From: Ianthella basta
Lineage: Eukaryota; Porifera; Demospongiae; Verongiida; Ianthellidae
Direction of reading: 5' to 3'
Assembly: GCA_964019415.1 (NCBI GenBank)
Contig: OZ025868.1
Location: 5,743,371 to 5,807,370, forward strand
DNA: 64,000 nt
Part shown: in pieces, positions 24,335 to 37,686 of the stretch
Layout of the letters: every line of letters begins with the position of its first letter
Numbering within the stretch: position 1 is the first letter of the stretch
The notes under the pieces: model-generated
The model's input: the letters and a program-made list of their open reading frames with translations, nothing else
Databases searched by the model: none
What the model was told of the DNA's origin: nothing
Translations under genes and position numbers: made by a program

Positions 24335-27300
24335 CTAGCTAGCTAACCTCCTCCACTGCAACATGGTAAAATAAGAGAACACAGCCAGACCCTGCACAAG
24401 GGAAAAGTTGTACTGTAGCAATGTAACTGTAATTAGCTAACTGAACTGCATTCTGGATTGTCAGTCACCGTTATCTAGCTATACACCCACATGTCTGCAG
24501 TGTAGCAATAGCACGAACCAGTGCTTGCATAAGAAAACAAAAGTTAAGGCTGATACCACATGAGCGAGGCCAGTAATTGTATTGTAGCTACTTGAGATAG
24601 ATTTTTCAAATATACGCACATCACAAGCATGTAATAGCACAATGTGACTCCATGTACCAAGTCGGACTATATACTCCATCGTTATTCAAGGGTGAAATCA
24701 TCTCATCTGCCAAGATACTACCAGGGCATATGAGCATAGAGGACACAGACGACACAGATAATGACAGTGGAGAAGAGGTCCAGGAAAAGTATGTGGAGGG
24801 TGGAAGAAAAGCCAAACACTGTCAAATTAATATTGCTCAGATTGACTTCTAACACTCTGCGCCTACTCACTAAAAATAAGCTGCAAGGGAACTACATATT
24901 ATGCCTTTTACATATAGTTACAGAATTAATAGGCTGTATAATGTACCTTTACCATATACACACTGAAGTCAGCATAGATCTACATAACCTCTCATCCATG
25001 AGTGCATTGTACTTATGTACATACACATCCTAGTAAATTCTGGACAAATGCAAAAGCATTGTATGGTGAACATGATGGTATGTGTGGAGCATCAAGAGAA
25101 TGATGAAATGTATGCATAACTGCAAGGTAGTCTTAAGCATGCAGTAACAGATGCATGACACTTGAATGAATGCATGATGCATGAATTAAGCAATCCTGCC
25201 AATATCATGGGCAGATGGGCCACTTGGCTATGCCCACCAAGATTCATGCCTGCAAGAGCTCCATTTGTATAATATACCATACACTTCCATTTACTGTACT
25301 CTCTCTAAAAAATTGTCACCCTAGGTGTCCAGAAAATGTGTCCTTGGCAGCAATTAGAAAAGGAATGAACAAGATGGCTGCAGGTGACGAATATTTGGAG
25401 TTCATCGGCGAATCATTAGAGCGGATGGAAAAACGTTGGAGCACTTTTGTTAGGGGCTTTCTTGATGAAATGTTGGAGTTTAAACTCACTAGTGGCTGGA
25501 GTTTGCTTCTTTGAGCCTCCAGGCAGAGGTTCAAACTGACCAAGAGTGTTTGGGAATGCTGGCATTCTCAGTTTGGCCAGCTTGAAGAAACCCATGAGTT
25601 TTTCTTCTGTGGAGGTTTGTCGCTCTCATCACTGCTGAACTGGGCAGCATTGCTCAGCCTCAGAGAGTGTGGGTCAGAAAAGTTAGCTTTAGCAGTGCTC
25701 AGAGTACTCTCTGTAGCGTCTGCGTCCGACAGATCAGGAGAAAAAAGGTAATCCACAGATGCATCCATCTCATGATAATTCTCTCACAAGTACACAACGA
25801 GGAGGAATGAGATCTAAGTCTTGATATATATACTTAATTACTAGTTGTCTTTTTATATTGCTCATAAATAGACAACAACATAAAACAAAGGCTGCGGCAC
25901 TTCACAAGGCTGCTTATTAAAAAGATATATTGGAATGTACTTCCTGACTGGTGAATTATTAGAGTAATCTGACGGATATTACATTAGGAAGCCGGAAATT
26001 TCATCATCAATCAGAATGCATTTGGGCAGATTTTTCCTAAGTAACAAATTATTGGAGTGATGAAGTTTTAGAGAGAATACAATACCTATTTAAATGTACT
26101 TCGTATACATACACTACTATACTAAGAGCATGTGTATAAATCTACGCTGTGGCAGCATGCAGGTAAGACTGCTCACTATAGTGTGGACCTCACTCAGACT
26201 GTTCTAAGTAATAAAGACATACTGCTAGCCATTATGCTACATTATTGATATTGTAATGCATGGGACTCACCATTGCTGCTGCCGAAAAAGTAGGAAGACC
26301 AGTGCACTGGAACGGAGCACCAACCCCGAATGAAGTGAAGTATGACACTACCAGGAATATCAGCTAACAAGCAATGTTAAGGGTATTCAAATTCTTTGCA
26401 CGTAATGACAATGAATATGATGAACTACTATTACAAATACAGTGAAACCTCTCTAAGACAGCCACCAGTTGGCCATTTCTAACTGTCCTATAGAGAGGTG
26501 GCCGCTCTGCAGAGGTACACTGCAATGCTTTAGTGCTATTGGGGCCGGGGAGGCTGGCTGTTTCAGAGAGGCAGCTGCCTAACACAGTGACCATCGTAGA
26601 CAGGTTCCACTGTGCTGCAAGCTTCTACTATACTGCTGCTGCTGCTATTACTTATAATACACTAATATTAACTAGGCAGATGCATAGCATTGAGGACAGG
26701 GGTGAGCCTAAGTGAGGCTAGGAGTGTACGTAGCAGATATTTGCAGGGCTCCAAGTTTTGTGTATACATATTTACACTATGTATACAGTGAACAAAGGCG
26801 AAGGATACAATTGGTGAGCAAGTGATAACAAGTGTCCGATCTCTCACTCCTCTGCACCAGAGGACGGATTGAAATAGGAGCAGGAAGATGAGCAGAAAGG
26901 AAACACAAATCTGAGAAATTACACCAATCCACAAAGGTACTGGTGCTTGCCTGTACACAGTGATAGAATAGAGGATATGTGCTACATAATATACGTATGT
27001 AAAGTCCATTACAGTTCCTAATGTCCAAATTAACCCTTTAAGCGCGAATGACAAGTAAACTCGACACACACGGCTAGGTAGTGTCTGCTATGATAGATCC
27101 TTTGCTAACTGCTAATAGCCGAATGAAAGGTACGAAATTGGTGATTGTTAAACAGGATCAGACATTCCAGCCATAACCAGGATTGTCAAGTGCAAAGAAA
27201 ATCTATATAATAGAAAACAGGACAGGATTATGTCTCTTTAGAACAACCATGCCCTTTCTATCAGCTACCACAGGGACTCAAGAGGATAGACGAGTTGCAG

Positions 27301-30300
27301 CAAGTCATCCGGAAAGCTTCCATGAGCCTTTATTCTGTTAGCGTGCATTGCATGGTGCCTTCTCTTAAGTCTACCATACGTGTTTGGTGAGCTTGAGCAG
27401 GAACATGGCAAATCTCGCCACACAGTGACATGACACAATTCAGTAAAGAACCTCATGCAAAAGAACTAAGGCCAATTACATAGGTCAAGGAACACTTATT
27501 AATCAACACGTGTGAGAAGTACAAAGCCATAGCATCTTCGATACAACTGTACACATATACAGCACTTGCAAATGCCTCAGATGTTTGCACCCTCACATGG
27601 AGCTGTACATTCGTCATACCACACACTATGAGGTTTTACTACTACTAGCTGAATGCACGCCCTTTGGGTGGGTTCCCAGTGTACGTTTGTAATTTGAGCA
27701 TTGAACCAATCAAAACTGTCCATTTAATTGGGAGCATTCTGTAGACTCACTCCGATAAACTCCATGTACACAAAATTTATTATTTTAATCTACTTCGTCT
27801 AAAGGAGTCCAGTGGTGAAGGCACTAACCACCTTAGGTCGTCTTCCCCGTATTGCAGTGATATACTCTTCCAAATTTGGTGAAGATTGGTGGAAAACTGA
27901 AGAAAGAGTTTGTGAACAAGGAAACACCATCTTTTCCCTATCTCTTAGATATGACAGCAACTGTAAAATTGGCAAGAACTCAGACAGAACGACTTTAAAC
28001 TAGATTTCGGCTTGAGCAGGTTACTCTCGCCATGCCTCTTCATAATCCTACCACGTTTCGTGACATTCGGTTCAGAATTGAAGGAGTATATCCTGAACAT
28101 AGAAAATGTGCGTTACATTTATTATAATGAGACTAGCGGACAGACCCGCCCTTCGGGCTGGTCTCTCCGCGTGCTCGGCGTATGCCAGCTGGTCGGACAC
28201 AGGCTGGTAATGCCATTGCTACTCAGGCCCCAGCTAGTAATGCACTGGCTGGTCATGTATGCTCTGGCAAAGGATAGTCCAGGCTGGCCTGGTGATGTCA
28301 GTGTGACATCACCAGGCCAGCCTGGACTATCCTTTGCTGACCTACCATGTGTGCATGCAATTTACATGGAAGATCACCGTAGACAAACAATGGATAGTTG
28401 TAAGAAGCTGATGGTTTCTGTGTGTGAGACAACCCCCTTTCCTTTTTCTCTGCTTCGGCATCGCGCTAGCTTGGTTGTAATCCTCGCACCTGCACGAACG
28501 CCTAGGATACGATATACCTTCTTCTAAGATCCAAGATGGCCGACGGTCGGTTCATCCTGGTTTTTTGCCGCGCGCTCCTTGGCAGCAGCTTATTTCAGCA
28601 TGTCTGCCACCTTATGTTGAGACGGGGTACAGCGTGCAACGGATGGGAACGTTTGCACGCTATTCGTCGACGTTCGCGAGAGGAGCTCGTGAACAACGGT
28701 TGGGGCTCTTCTTCTGTATTGGCAGCATAGGAGCGTACCCGGAAAACTGTATATTTTCTCCGTGGATCCAAGATGGCAGACGGCCGTTTAGAGGTTTTCA
28801 CCGCATGCTCCTCGGCAGGAGCTTCTTCGCGCACGTCACCCCCCTTAGATCGAGACTGGGTGTGGCGTTCATAATCTGGGAAGGTTTGGTCTCAATTGGT
28901 GGCCGCTCGCGGGAAAACTTCGTGAACAACTGTTTTGCACTTCTCTTTATATATATAAGGGAGTCACTATGTTCACCAATGTTGAAGTACGGAAGTAGGA
29001 CACACGTGACTAGATTTTGCGAAAGCACTCTTATACATATACAGGGTGGGCAAAATCTCGGAGATCTGCTACTGTGACGTCAGAGCGACCGTGACATCAT
29101 GGACAGCAGTCCTAGGGCAAACAAATGCCTAAGTATACCAGGCCTACCATATAGGATGACTAAATGTATAGAAGAGACTAAAAATAAAACCAGCCATACT
29201 TTTTCTTCCACGATCCAAGATGGCCGACGGTCAGTTCATCCTGGGTTTTCGCCGCACGCTCTTTGGCAGCAGCTTATTTCAGCACGTCTACCACCTTATA
29301 ATAATACGGTGTACAGAGTGTGATGGATGGGAATGTTTGGGCGCTACTCGTCGATGCTCATTGGAGAAGTTCGCGAACAACAGTTGGGTCTCTTCTTTTG
29401 TATTGGCAGCATAGGAGCGTGCCCGGAAAACCGTATATTTTCTCGGTAGATCCAAGATGGCGGACAGTCAATTGGAGGTTTTTCGCTGTGCGCTCCTCAG
29501 CAGGAGCTTCTTCTCGCAAGTCCCCCCTTTAGATTGAGACCGGGTGTGGCATCCATAATCTGGGAAAATTTGGTCTCAATTGGTGGCCAAATGCAGGAGG
29601 ACTTTGCAAACAACTGTTGTGCACAACTTCTCTTTATATATATAGATAAGATTCATAATTATAAGAAACGTAACGTACAACACTAATTGCTCCTTCAGTT
29701 TTGAATGAATGATCACGAAACGTGGTAAGATTATGAAGTGGTGTAGCGAGAGTAATATGGTCAAGCCAAAACTTGGTTTAAAGCCGTTCCGACTGAGTTC
29801 TTGCCACTTTTATGGCTGCCACCATATCTATAATATAGGAAATAACTTCTCCTTCAATTTTCTACAAATCTTCACCAAACGTGAAAGAGTGTATCATGGT
29901 AATCAGGGGGTGACCTAAGGTGATTAGCGCCTTCGCCGGTTGACTCCTTTAGACGAAATGGATTAACGTAAGTCAATTGTGTGCGCACTGAGTTTTACGA
30001 AATGAGTCAACAGAATGGTCCCAATTAAATAGTCGATTTCCGTTCGTTCAACGCTCAAATTTCAAATGATATGCTGGAAAACCCACCCAAAGGGTGGGTA
30101 TTCAGCTAGCACTTATAATATAATAGTAGAAATGAACCTGTGCATGCCCATTTAACTGCTATTAACTCACCAAGCGACATAGAAGACCACAATCTCCACA
30201 ACAGCTGTTCCTCCAAGGAGAAATGAGAGAATGCTTGAAAGCATCATTGTCTGTAGTAAATACACAAACATTGATGAAACTAGGGCAGATAAAACTAAGT

Positions 30301-33245
30301 ACACAAACTGTGAAATATGGTTTGCCCTTCATAATACAGCACTTTAGTGCTGTGCTACAGTTCTCACTTGCAGTTAATAAAGGGTTTGTCAAAATGATTA
30401 GTAGCTTACACTGACGGTTAGGAAACTCAAACGTACGTGTTGGCCATGCATTAACCTACACTTAGACTAAGTATTTTACTGTGTAATAAATAGTAGCTAT
30501 TCCTTTAAAACTAGAAAGAATAAGAAAAAATCTACAAAAATAGTAAGCATGTAGGGATGGCATAAAAAAGACATAAACAAGTAAAGGCTGTGGTGGTGTG
30601 AAGTGGAGCATTAACCATTGTCCCTATATGCAAGAATGTCGCACCTTATAGTACTACATCCTTGAATGTAGGGACGATGGTATGCTCCACTGTGTAACAG
30701 CCTGGCTTCTGTCCTTTTTATGCCATCTCTACATCCTTACTATTTTTGTAGAAAATTTTAATTATTTCTAGTTTCTGTAGTTCTTACAGTGTGTAGCTAG
30801 CTAGGCTGCAGCTTACATACTAACCCGAAACCATAGGACGTTGATGCTGTAATTGGACCTTATTTTTGTAACCATGGGGCTCGAGGTTTTGGCTAGCTAA
30901 ACACCTGGGTTACATACTAAGCCACCAAAAGAACGCAGAAACGGCGACCTGAAGTGAAACAGGAAAATGCACAAGTGCGAATGTCCTTTAAACGAAGAGC
31001 AAGCTAACTTTGGCCACATATGCATCTTCAAACAGACACACGACGACGTTGCTAAACAACTAAACTAAATTTATAGGAGAACAAAGCAAATGAATGTGTT
31101 GCCAAAGCATTCAATTATGTCATCTAAAAATGGCATCTCTCTTGTGTTGCAACGTCTCCTGAGGCCTTGAAGCCCCCATTTGTGAAACTTTCTCATGAAG
31201 GTTTCTAATCTGCAAAGGAATACAAGAAGTGAAGAGCGGCATAACACTGTGGCAAACGTTTTCTTGTGCTTGCTACACTTCATGCGCTACGGCTGTCAAA
31301 GAAGAAGAAGAAGAAGAGGAAGAAGATGAAACTCCGAAAATGTAGAGGTCGTGTTCTGAGAGGCACTCACTTTCAAATGGAAAGAAGGTTAGTCCTGCGT
31401 ATTGTACAACCGACACTTCAACATGGGCAGCTCTTTTCGCTGGTTTTCAACCTCATACGGTAATAGCGCTACTTTTCATTTGTATTACAGCATACAAACA
31501 ACCACAGCCATCCCTACATAGACAGCACTACCGTGCTGTCTGATTAGATAGCATTTAGTACACAGACTTTGAAAAGGGGGGTTATATTCCAAGAAGAACT
31601 GTCTGAAAGAAAATTTTCCATCCTCACAACAAATGGAAGATTGTAAATTGTCATACACACACACACTGGAACTGCCAAAACAGACTGACAAAGGTTGAAA
31701 ATGATGTTTATGGTCCTTAATAAGGACTTGAACTAATACATGGTTAGGTTCTCAATTCTTTGCACCACAGACCCTGACAGAAGGTTTATACACACTCAAC
31801 AAGTACCCCACCCTGCATACACACCTGGCTAGCAGAAAATGCATAAGCTCAAATATTAAAGTTTACTTAACACCATAGCTTGCAGCATTTGGTACATATT
31901 TCATGTGATGATTACGAATACAGCTGAATTAATGATTAACCTTACAAACATTTTGGTACCTGTTACTTACCGTGAACAAGACACATATACATCTTCCATA
32001 TTTGAAGCACCACTGACAAGGTCCTCTTGTCTCTGAAACGCCCTCAACTAGTGATGAGGTGACACTGGCTTCATTAGCTGTGGGAGCTGACATTACTTGC
32101 AACCCACTATCAGAGATGGGCACACTGGGAACAGTCCTCCCCTGTAGACGGAGCCTCATATACATGTTCTCTATGCGCTCCTTGATATTCGTAACCTTCT
32201 GATCCACCTCCGACTTCTGGCTTACTAGCTCAGTCCTCCTACTGTTCACCCGCACAACCTCAGTGTTCCTATTCTCCAAGTCCTTCTGCATGCGCCACAT
32301 TGCAAGCTGCACATTGCTGTCCTGCTCTTGTACAGAATAGCTCTTTAGCACTGCTTTCTCTGTTCTTTTCATTTGAAGCAGAAGTGTAGTACTTGTTGGG
32401 CGTTTGGTAGCATCGTCATTTAAGCACAACTTAATTATACCTTGGAATAGCTTCTTTTCATCTTCTGAAAACAGTTCAAGGTAGGGTGCACGAGTGTCCA
32501 GCTGAGAGTATGGTATCACAAACTGTGTCTCCTCTCCCTCAACTTCAGGAGGTCTTGGAATGACAGGGGTGGGCCAGTCATGTGTGATTGTCATAATGAT
32601 GAGGTTGCCGTAGGAGAACACATCGAGCTTGTCATCGTATTGTAGTGGTAAGCGCAATGCTTCAGGAGGCATGAACCCTGGTGTGCCCTTGATGGAGGAG
32701 CTACGTGTGAGTGAGGCTGCATCGATGGCCCTGGTCATACCAAAGTCGGTCAGCTTGGTCAGGTAGGTCACCTCGTTGACGAGGATGTTGTTGGGAGTGA
32801 GGTCGTGATGCACCAACTTGGGGGAGTGGCTGTGAAGGTACACCAGACCCTGGGCCACCTGACGGAGGATCACCACCTTGTTGATGAGAGGAAAATCTTC
32901 CTTTGATGTTGACTCGATTAGCGAGCGCAGACTGGCGTCCATTTTCTCCAGCACCATGACAGGGGTGTGGGAAGGGTCGAAGTAGATCCCCAGAAACTGG
33001 ACAATTTGAGGATGTCTCAAAGCAGACCACGTGGCGCACTCTTTCTCAAACGCTGTGATGAACGCTTGCTTCTCCTCCGCTGATAGTATCTCCTTGAAGA
33101 TGTCGTGCATGAACTTCGCAGCGCAGACCGTTCCGTTCCATTCCACTTCGAATACTGTCCCAAATGCGCCGGCTCCAAGTTTTCGATCACTTCTCCTAAC
33201 GTCGTAGATCTTGAACGGAGAGAGCTGAGCTTCCAAATCGGCCAT
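24335..33245 (-). CDS. K6: type-a kinase with C-terminal four-pass membrane domain, longest gene
   Basis: Exons: E1 31971-33245, E2 30171-30250, E3 26809-26950, E4 26271-26363, E5 24335-24391 (TAG); 548 codons plus stop. ATG at 33245 (MADLEAQLSPFKIYDVRR) rather than upstream non-ATG codons. The kinase is complete (LGAGAFG, CAAKF, HHDLTPNN, DFG, PPE), followed by a coiled coil and CQWCFKYGRCIC. E2 is the shortest in the array (80 bp), so the first extracellular loop is minimal. E3 contains a long helix (VSFLLIFLLLFQSVLW). The E5 stop is lost relative to paralogues, adding Leu-Ala-Ser after QWRR. Intron 2 (3.2 kb) carries a 2.46-kb fold-back element; intron 3 is U12-type (GTATCCTTC donor, CCCTTAAC branch 13 nt from the acceptor). 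Partner of K1, which is nonsense-mutated. Confidence 0.83.
25371..25768. other. Unassigned coding-like stretch in K6 intron 4
   Basis: Minus-strand ORF from 25768 starts MDASVDYLFSPDLSDADATE; after a frameshift the other frame reads LGQFEPLPGGSKKQTPATSE. On the plus strand a short ORF begins MAAGDEYLEFIGESLERMEK. The codon composition looks protein-like but I do not recognise the family. A transposon-derived remnant is my best guess. Confidence 0.25.
27645..30109. mobile_element. 2.46-kb fold-back transposon with internal repeat array, in K6 intron 2
   Basis: Terminal inverted repeats of roughly 480 bp: the left end CTAGCTGAAT...CCCTTTGGGTGGGTT (27645 on) pairs with AACCCACCCAAAGGG...ATTCAGCTAG (to 30109). 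Similarity continues inward through GTCTAAAGGAGTC, ACCACGTTTCGTGA and other blocks to about 28130 and 29650. The centre holds four related units of about 237 bp starting at the GATCCAAGATGGC motif (28528, 28765, 29212, 29449), arranged as two pairs. No transposase ORF is evident. Confidence 0.85.
28267..28337. repeat. Perfect 34-bp-arm hairpin with 3-nt loop
   Basis: 28267-28300 is the exact reverse complement of 28304-28337, separated by GTG. The stem opens GCAAAGGATAGTCCAGG. It lies in the central part of the fold-back transposon, before the first GATCCAAGATGGC unit. Confidence 0.95.
30509..30777. mobile_element. Fold-back MITE, about 270 bp
   Basis: AACTAGAAAGAATAA...CTACAAAAATAGTAAG...GATGGCATAAAAA at the left pairs with TTTTTATGCCATC...CTTACTATTTTTGTAG...TTATTTCTAGTTT at the right. 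Arms of about 80 bp or more surround a partly complementary centre. It sits in intron 1 of K6. Confidence 0.75.
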
Positions 33246-33392
33246 TTTGCAATAAGTCACAAGATATGGAACACATGCACATTATGTAAACAACCCGCGG
33301 AATAATTCAAAATAGTTATCACAGTACGTAGTGCCAGGTATATACGTACACCATGCAACAGTAAAATATGTGGTTTCTATCCATGTATAACG

Positions 33393-35526
33393 TCATTCCA
33401 TCCACTGCAGCACAATTAAGTAGCAGAGAAGAGCCAGTCCCTACAAAATGTGACAAAATGAGTGCTTGTGTAAAGTATGTAGCGATCAGTGCACCCTTGT
33501 GGGTGTGTTTGTAAGGATATTTATAGTGCACTTGTGTGAATTCGTGTGTGTAAAATGAAGATGGTTTAACAAAATGAGCATGCTTGTGCTTATGCATGTA
33601 CATGTAGCTACACTCGCGGCATAAGCATGAGTATCTGAATTGGGCAGCAGCCCCGTGATCTTAGCTAGATATGTGGAAGTTCTAAAGTATGGAGGGAGAG
33701 TGCTTCAATTACAACCTGTAGTTCAATACAAACAAACTCACCATGAAAGTTACTGCAACAATGGACGATACTCCCACTTCTGGATTCATGACAATCATGT
33801 TTGAGAGAATTCCACAAGTGGTGCAAAATGACATAGTCACTACTATCACCTAAAAATGGAGTCAAGGACAGTCACACAGTTGCACAAGGGATTGAGTATA
33901 ACTAGTATACCTGAATGTCAAACTGGTATATACACAACAAATCCCACTTGCTAGAACTAGCACTGTAGCACAAAGATCAAGGTCTTAGGATACAACTACT
34001 GAACAGATGAGGGTAAGTCCTTGACGTCTCTCTCCTCTGCACCACAGGAGGAATCTGACAGCCAGTGCAGTTGTGAGGACCGCAGACAGAAGTGCCTGTA
34101 CCACAGCAATAGCAATCACTGTTTTGCTAAAAACAACAATGACTTCTGTGAGCAGGAACGAATACAACTTGCAGCTACAAGAAACAAGTGAGAGAATTGA
34201 CGAGAAGTTAGAACAGCCAAATGGATAGATTTCAAATTTATGCACTGTGCAAGATAGTTTGTCACATAACAATGGCCCAACACCTACAAAAGCATACGGC
34301 ATCAAAGAAGCATTCTAGCTTAGCTAGCGTGCTTCACAGTTGGGCAAGTTGCAATTTGTTGCTGCATCCTGCTTCAACTTGCGTGTGTAACGTCTCCTTT
34401 GCCATCGATTAAGTACAAAGTAGAAGGCCGCGGGTGACCTAAACTATAAAGCGGAATGCATCTTTTTGCGAGAGAGAAAGTGGCTTGATGGCGACAGGAT
34501 GGGCTCATGTTATCTGGGCTTTACGATTTCATATTGAATCGATAACATCTCTTCTTGCAACGTTTTGCACCCTTAGCTATCGCTGCAGTGCGAATATGCT
34601 GAATGTTCAGAGAAACACCAGGCTATCCAAGAAATTAAGACATTCAGGGACGATGAGAGCTCTCGGGAGCTGGCCGTCAACAACTTTCAGCAGTCAAAGA
34701 CCAACACTCAACCAATGATCATCGATAGTAAATCGTTGACATGATTTAGTACGTTAACAAATCGTGGTCACAATACAGTAAACAATAAGCTCGATATTGT
34801 AAATCATCAGCACAATATAGTAAATCGTGGCAGTTCAACACCGGTTCTTATTTCCATGTGTTTTAGTACAAACAGTGCCCCATAATAATGCCATGTGCTG
34901 CACTGTATGTGATTGTGCCCTGCTACTATGTTCCCCACCATATGTGAATGTGGCAGTCAGTTGTGGCAGTGGTGGACTTGCAAGAAAGCCCGCCTTTGGC
35001 AGGCTTTCTTGGAAGCGTACCATTGAATGTGAATGGGCCCTACTGCCATGTGACACACTGTACGTGAATGTGACAGACAATTGTGGCAGTGGTGCACTTG
35101 CATTTGCAAAAAAGCCCGCCTTTGATGGGCTTTCTTGCTCCATCACATCACAAGTCAGTGATTCTAATGCATGCATTCAATGCTGAATACAGCAGTGCAA
35201 AATGTGCAAGTGCAAAGTGCCATGATGGAGTTGCTTTGTCACTGAGGAACCACAGCTTTGTGCTGTTTTGCAACCACCACAGTGGCATGGCACATAGTGC
35301 AACTTGCACTGTGTGGTGGTGGTGGAGGTGGTGGTGGCTGCACGTGGTGGTCAGTGTTATGTTTGACTTGAGTGATTGGCATTGCTGCAATTTCCACTGT
35401 GTGCAATAGCTACCCATGGTTTTGCTGTCTTCTCACAGTAGTCACTCACAGTCGTTTGGAATCTGTGTCGCATCACTTAATACTGACACCAGCACACACC
35501 ACACCATACATTCTGCACCATCATGT

Positions 35527-35576
<50 letters not shown>

Positions 35577-37686
35577 GCAGTACCACTCAAGTGGACAGTC
35601 AGAACATTATGTACATCAACACATTTGTCAGAAAATTGTTCGACGTTTTGGTAAGGGCAGTTGTGTCTTAAGGACTGCCCTGGCTAACCTGGCAACTGAA
35701 GCCCTCACCATCCAACATTTGTAATGTAGTTATTAGACTATCTACAAAAGTCCTCCATCATCACCAATATTGCTTCCCCAACTACTTACTGAACTACAGA
35801 CTATTCATGGAGAAGTGGCTGGAATGTAGCTTGAGTTCAGGAGCACCCTGGTGCAGCACTAGTTTTAATTCAAACTACCTGTTTAACTTGAAATACTTGT
35901 TAAGGCAGGAACAAAATGTTACCTGTAATTTTGAGGCTTTATAGTAAATTGGTGTATGAAAAGCATACGGTTTATGTAAGGGGAAACATGATGTCACAAA
36001 CCTAGCCGTCTTGTGATAAGGTTAATATTTACTCACTCAGAAATGACTTAAGAAAGCTAGAGACATACTGAGAAGCTAACAAAACAAAGCAAGAACAAAA
36101 AATGTGTGACTTGTACTACTTTCAGCAGGAAATGTCGTTCATACATCACCATATACATGATACATGACAGCTAAACACCAGAATACCAACAAGGCCCATT
36201 GTTACTTACCCTCCAGTTGAATAAGGAATATCTTGAGTGATAACCGGGATACTGCTTAGACAGAGGATTGCAAGAGCAAGCATAATTGAAATGATGCTCA
36301 TGAGCGCCATGGTCTGTAGCACAACAGAATACATTATACATGTAAAGTTTATGCTCAATCATGACTGTAACTCAGACTAAACACAGCTCCATTACACACC
36401 ATATAAGTACTTACTGTGAACAAGCAACAGGCACATTTTCCCCACTGGAAACAGCACTGGCATGGGTTTGTTCTACCAAGAGTCCCAGTTGCTGAACTCA
36501 TCTCATGGACTAGGAGCGAGTCGGTCTCAGACCCTGTATGAGTTTCATTCAGGTACACTCTACTGCTGGTGACATCAAACGTAGCAGAGCTCTCTAGCTG
36601 GGACTCTAGCTGTAGATGTTCCAGGTGTTGCTCTAGTCTTTGGAAATTTTCAGAAAATCTAGAGATATCAGTTTGCAGGCTTTGGTTCTCAGTATTCACT
36701 TTGGCAATCTCTACCTCCTTCTTCTGTACTGCCCTCTGCATGCGCCACAAGGCTAGCTGGATGTTGCTTATTTCTGTCTCTGGTCCTATATCAGCTTCCA
36801 AGACGGTCGCCTCGACCTTCTTCATTTCAGCCAAAAGCATTGCACTGCTTGGACGCATACTGCCTTCATTCTCCAGGCAGAGTTGAGTTATCCCCCCAAA
36901 GGCTTTCAATTCTTCTTTTGAAAACTGCTCAAAATGATGCTCACGTAGCTGAAACTCTGACACAGACTCAGCCGGTGTTTCTCGTTCCTGCATCAGCTGA
37001 GGTGTGGGCCACTGGTGGGTGATAACAGTTATGATCACATTGCCATATGCAAACACGTCCAGCTTATCATCATAACGTGGGGGATAGCGAAGTGCCTCTG
37101 GAGCGACAAACCCCGGTGTGCCCTTGATGGAGGAGCTACGTGTGAGTGAGGCTGCATCGATGGCCCTGGTCATACCGAAGTCGGTCAGCTTGGTCAGGTA
37201 GGTCACCTCGTTGACGAGGATGTTGTTGGGACTGAGGTCGTGATGCACCAACTTGGGGGAGTGGCTGTGAAGGTACACCAGACCCTGGGCCGCCTGACGG
37301 AGAATCACCACCTTGTTGATGAGTGGAAAATCTTCCTTTGGCGTCGTCTCGAGTAGCAATCGAAGACTGGCGTCCATCTTCTCCAGCACCATGACAGGAG
37401 TGTGGGAAGGGTCGAAGTAGATTCCCAGAAACTGGACAATCTGAGGGTGTCTCAAAGCAGACCACGTGGCGCACTCTTTCTCAAACGCTGCGATGAACGC
37501 TTGCTTCTCCTCCGCTGACAGTATCTCCTTGAAGATGTCGTGCATGAACTTCGCCGCGCAGACCGTTCCGTTCCATTCTACTTCAAAGACAGTCCCAAAT
37601 GCGCCCGCTCCGAGCATCTGGCCCGTCTTTCTAACGTCATAAATCTTCAAAGGCGCGATAGGCTCAGCAATTGCAACAGAAACCAT
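33393..37686 (-). CDS. K7: type-b kinase with C-terminal four-pass membrane domain
   Basis: Exons: E1 36415-37686, E2 36210-36313, E3 33994-34174, E4 33742-33849, E5 33393-33440 (TGA); 570 codons plus stop. ATG at 37686 (MVSVAIAEPIAPLKIYDV); the longer frame would need a TTG start. The kinase has LGAGAFG, HHDLSPNN and DFG. The coiled coil (about residues 305-370) is followed by ETDSLL and CQCCFQWGKCACC. Helix 1 is MSIISIMLALAILCL; E3 supplies helix 2 (IAIAVVQALLSAVLTTALAV) and RGERRQG; E4 supplies helix 3 with Cys residues; the protein ends LCYLIVLQWME. The intron 3 donor is GTATCCTAAG with TCCTTGAC 12 nt from the acceptor, a U12-like pair. Only 147 bp separate its stop from the K6 start. Confidence 0.85.
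35528..35575. repeat. (CA)24 microsatellite
   Basis: Pure CA repeat of 48 bp, orthologous position to the 182-bp repeat at 5747-5928, in intron 2 of K7. Confidence 0.97.

Noticed and set aside
28528-29640. Possible CRISPR-like array from four regularly spaced repeats
   Set aside because: Units are about 237 bp, diverged, only four, and lie inside the inverted arms of a transposon in animal DNA.
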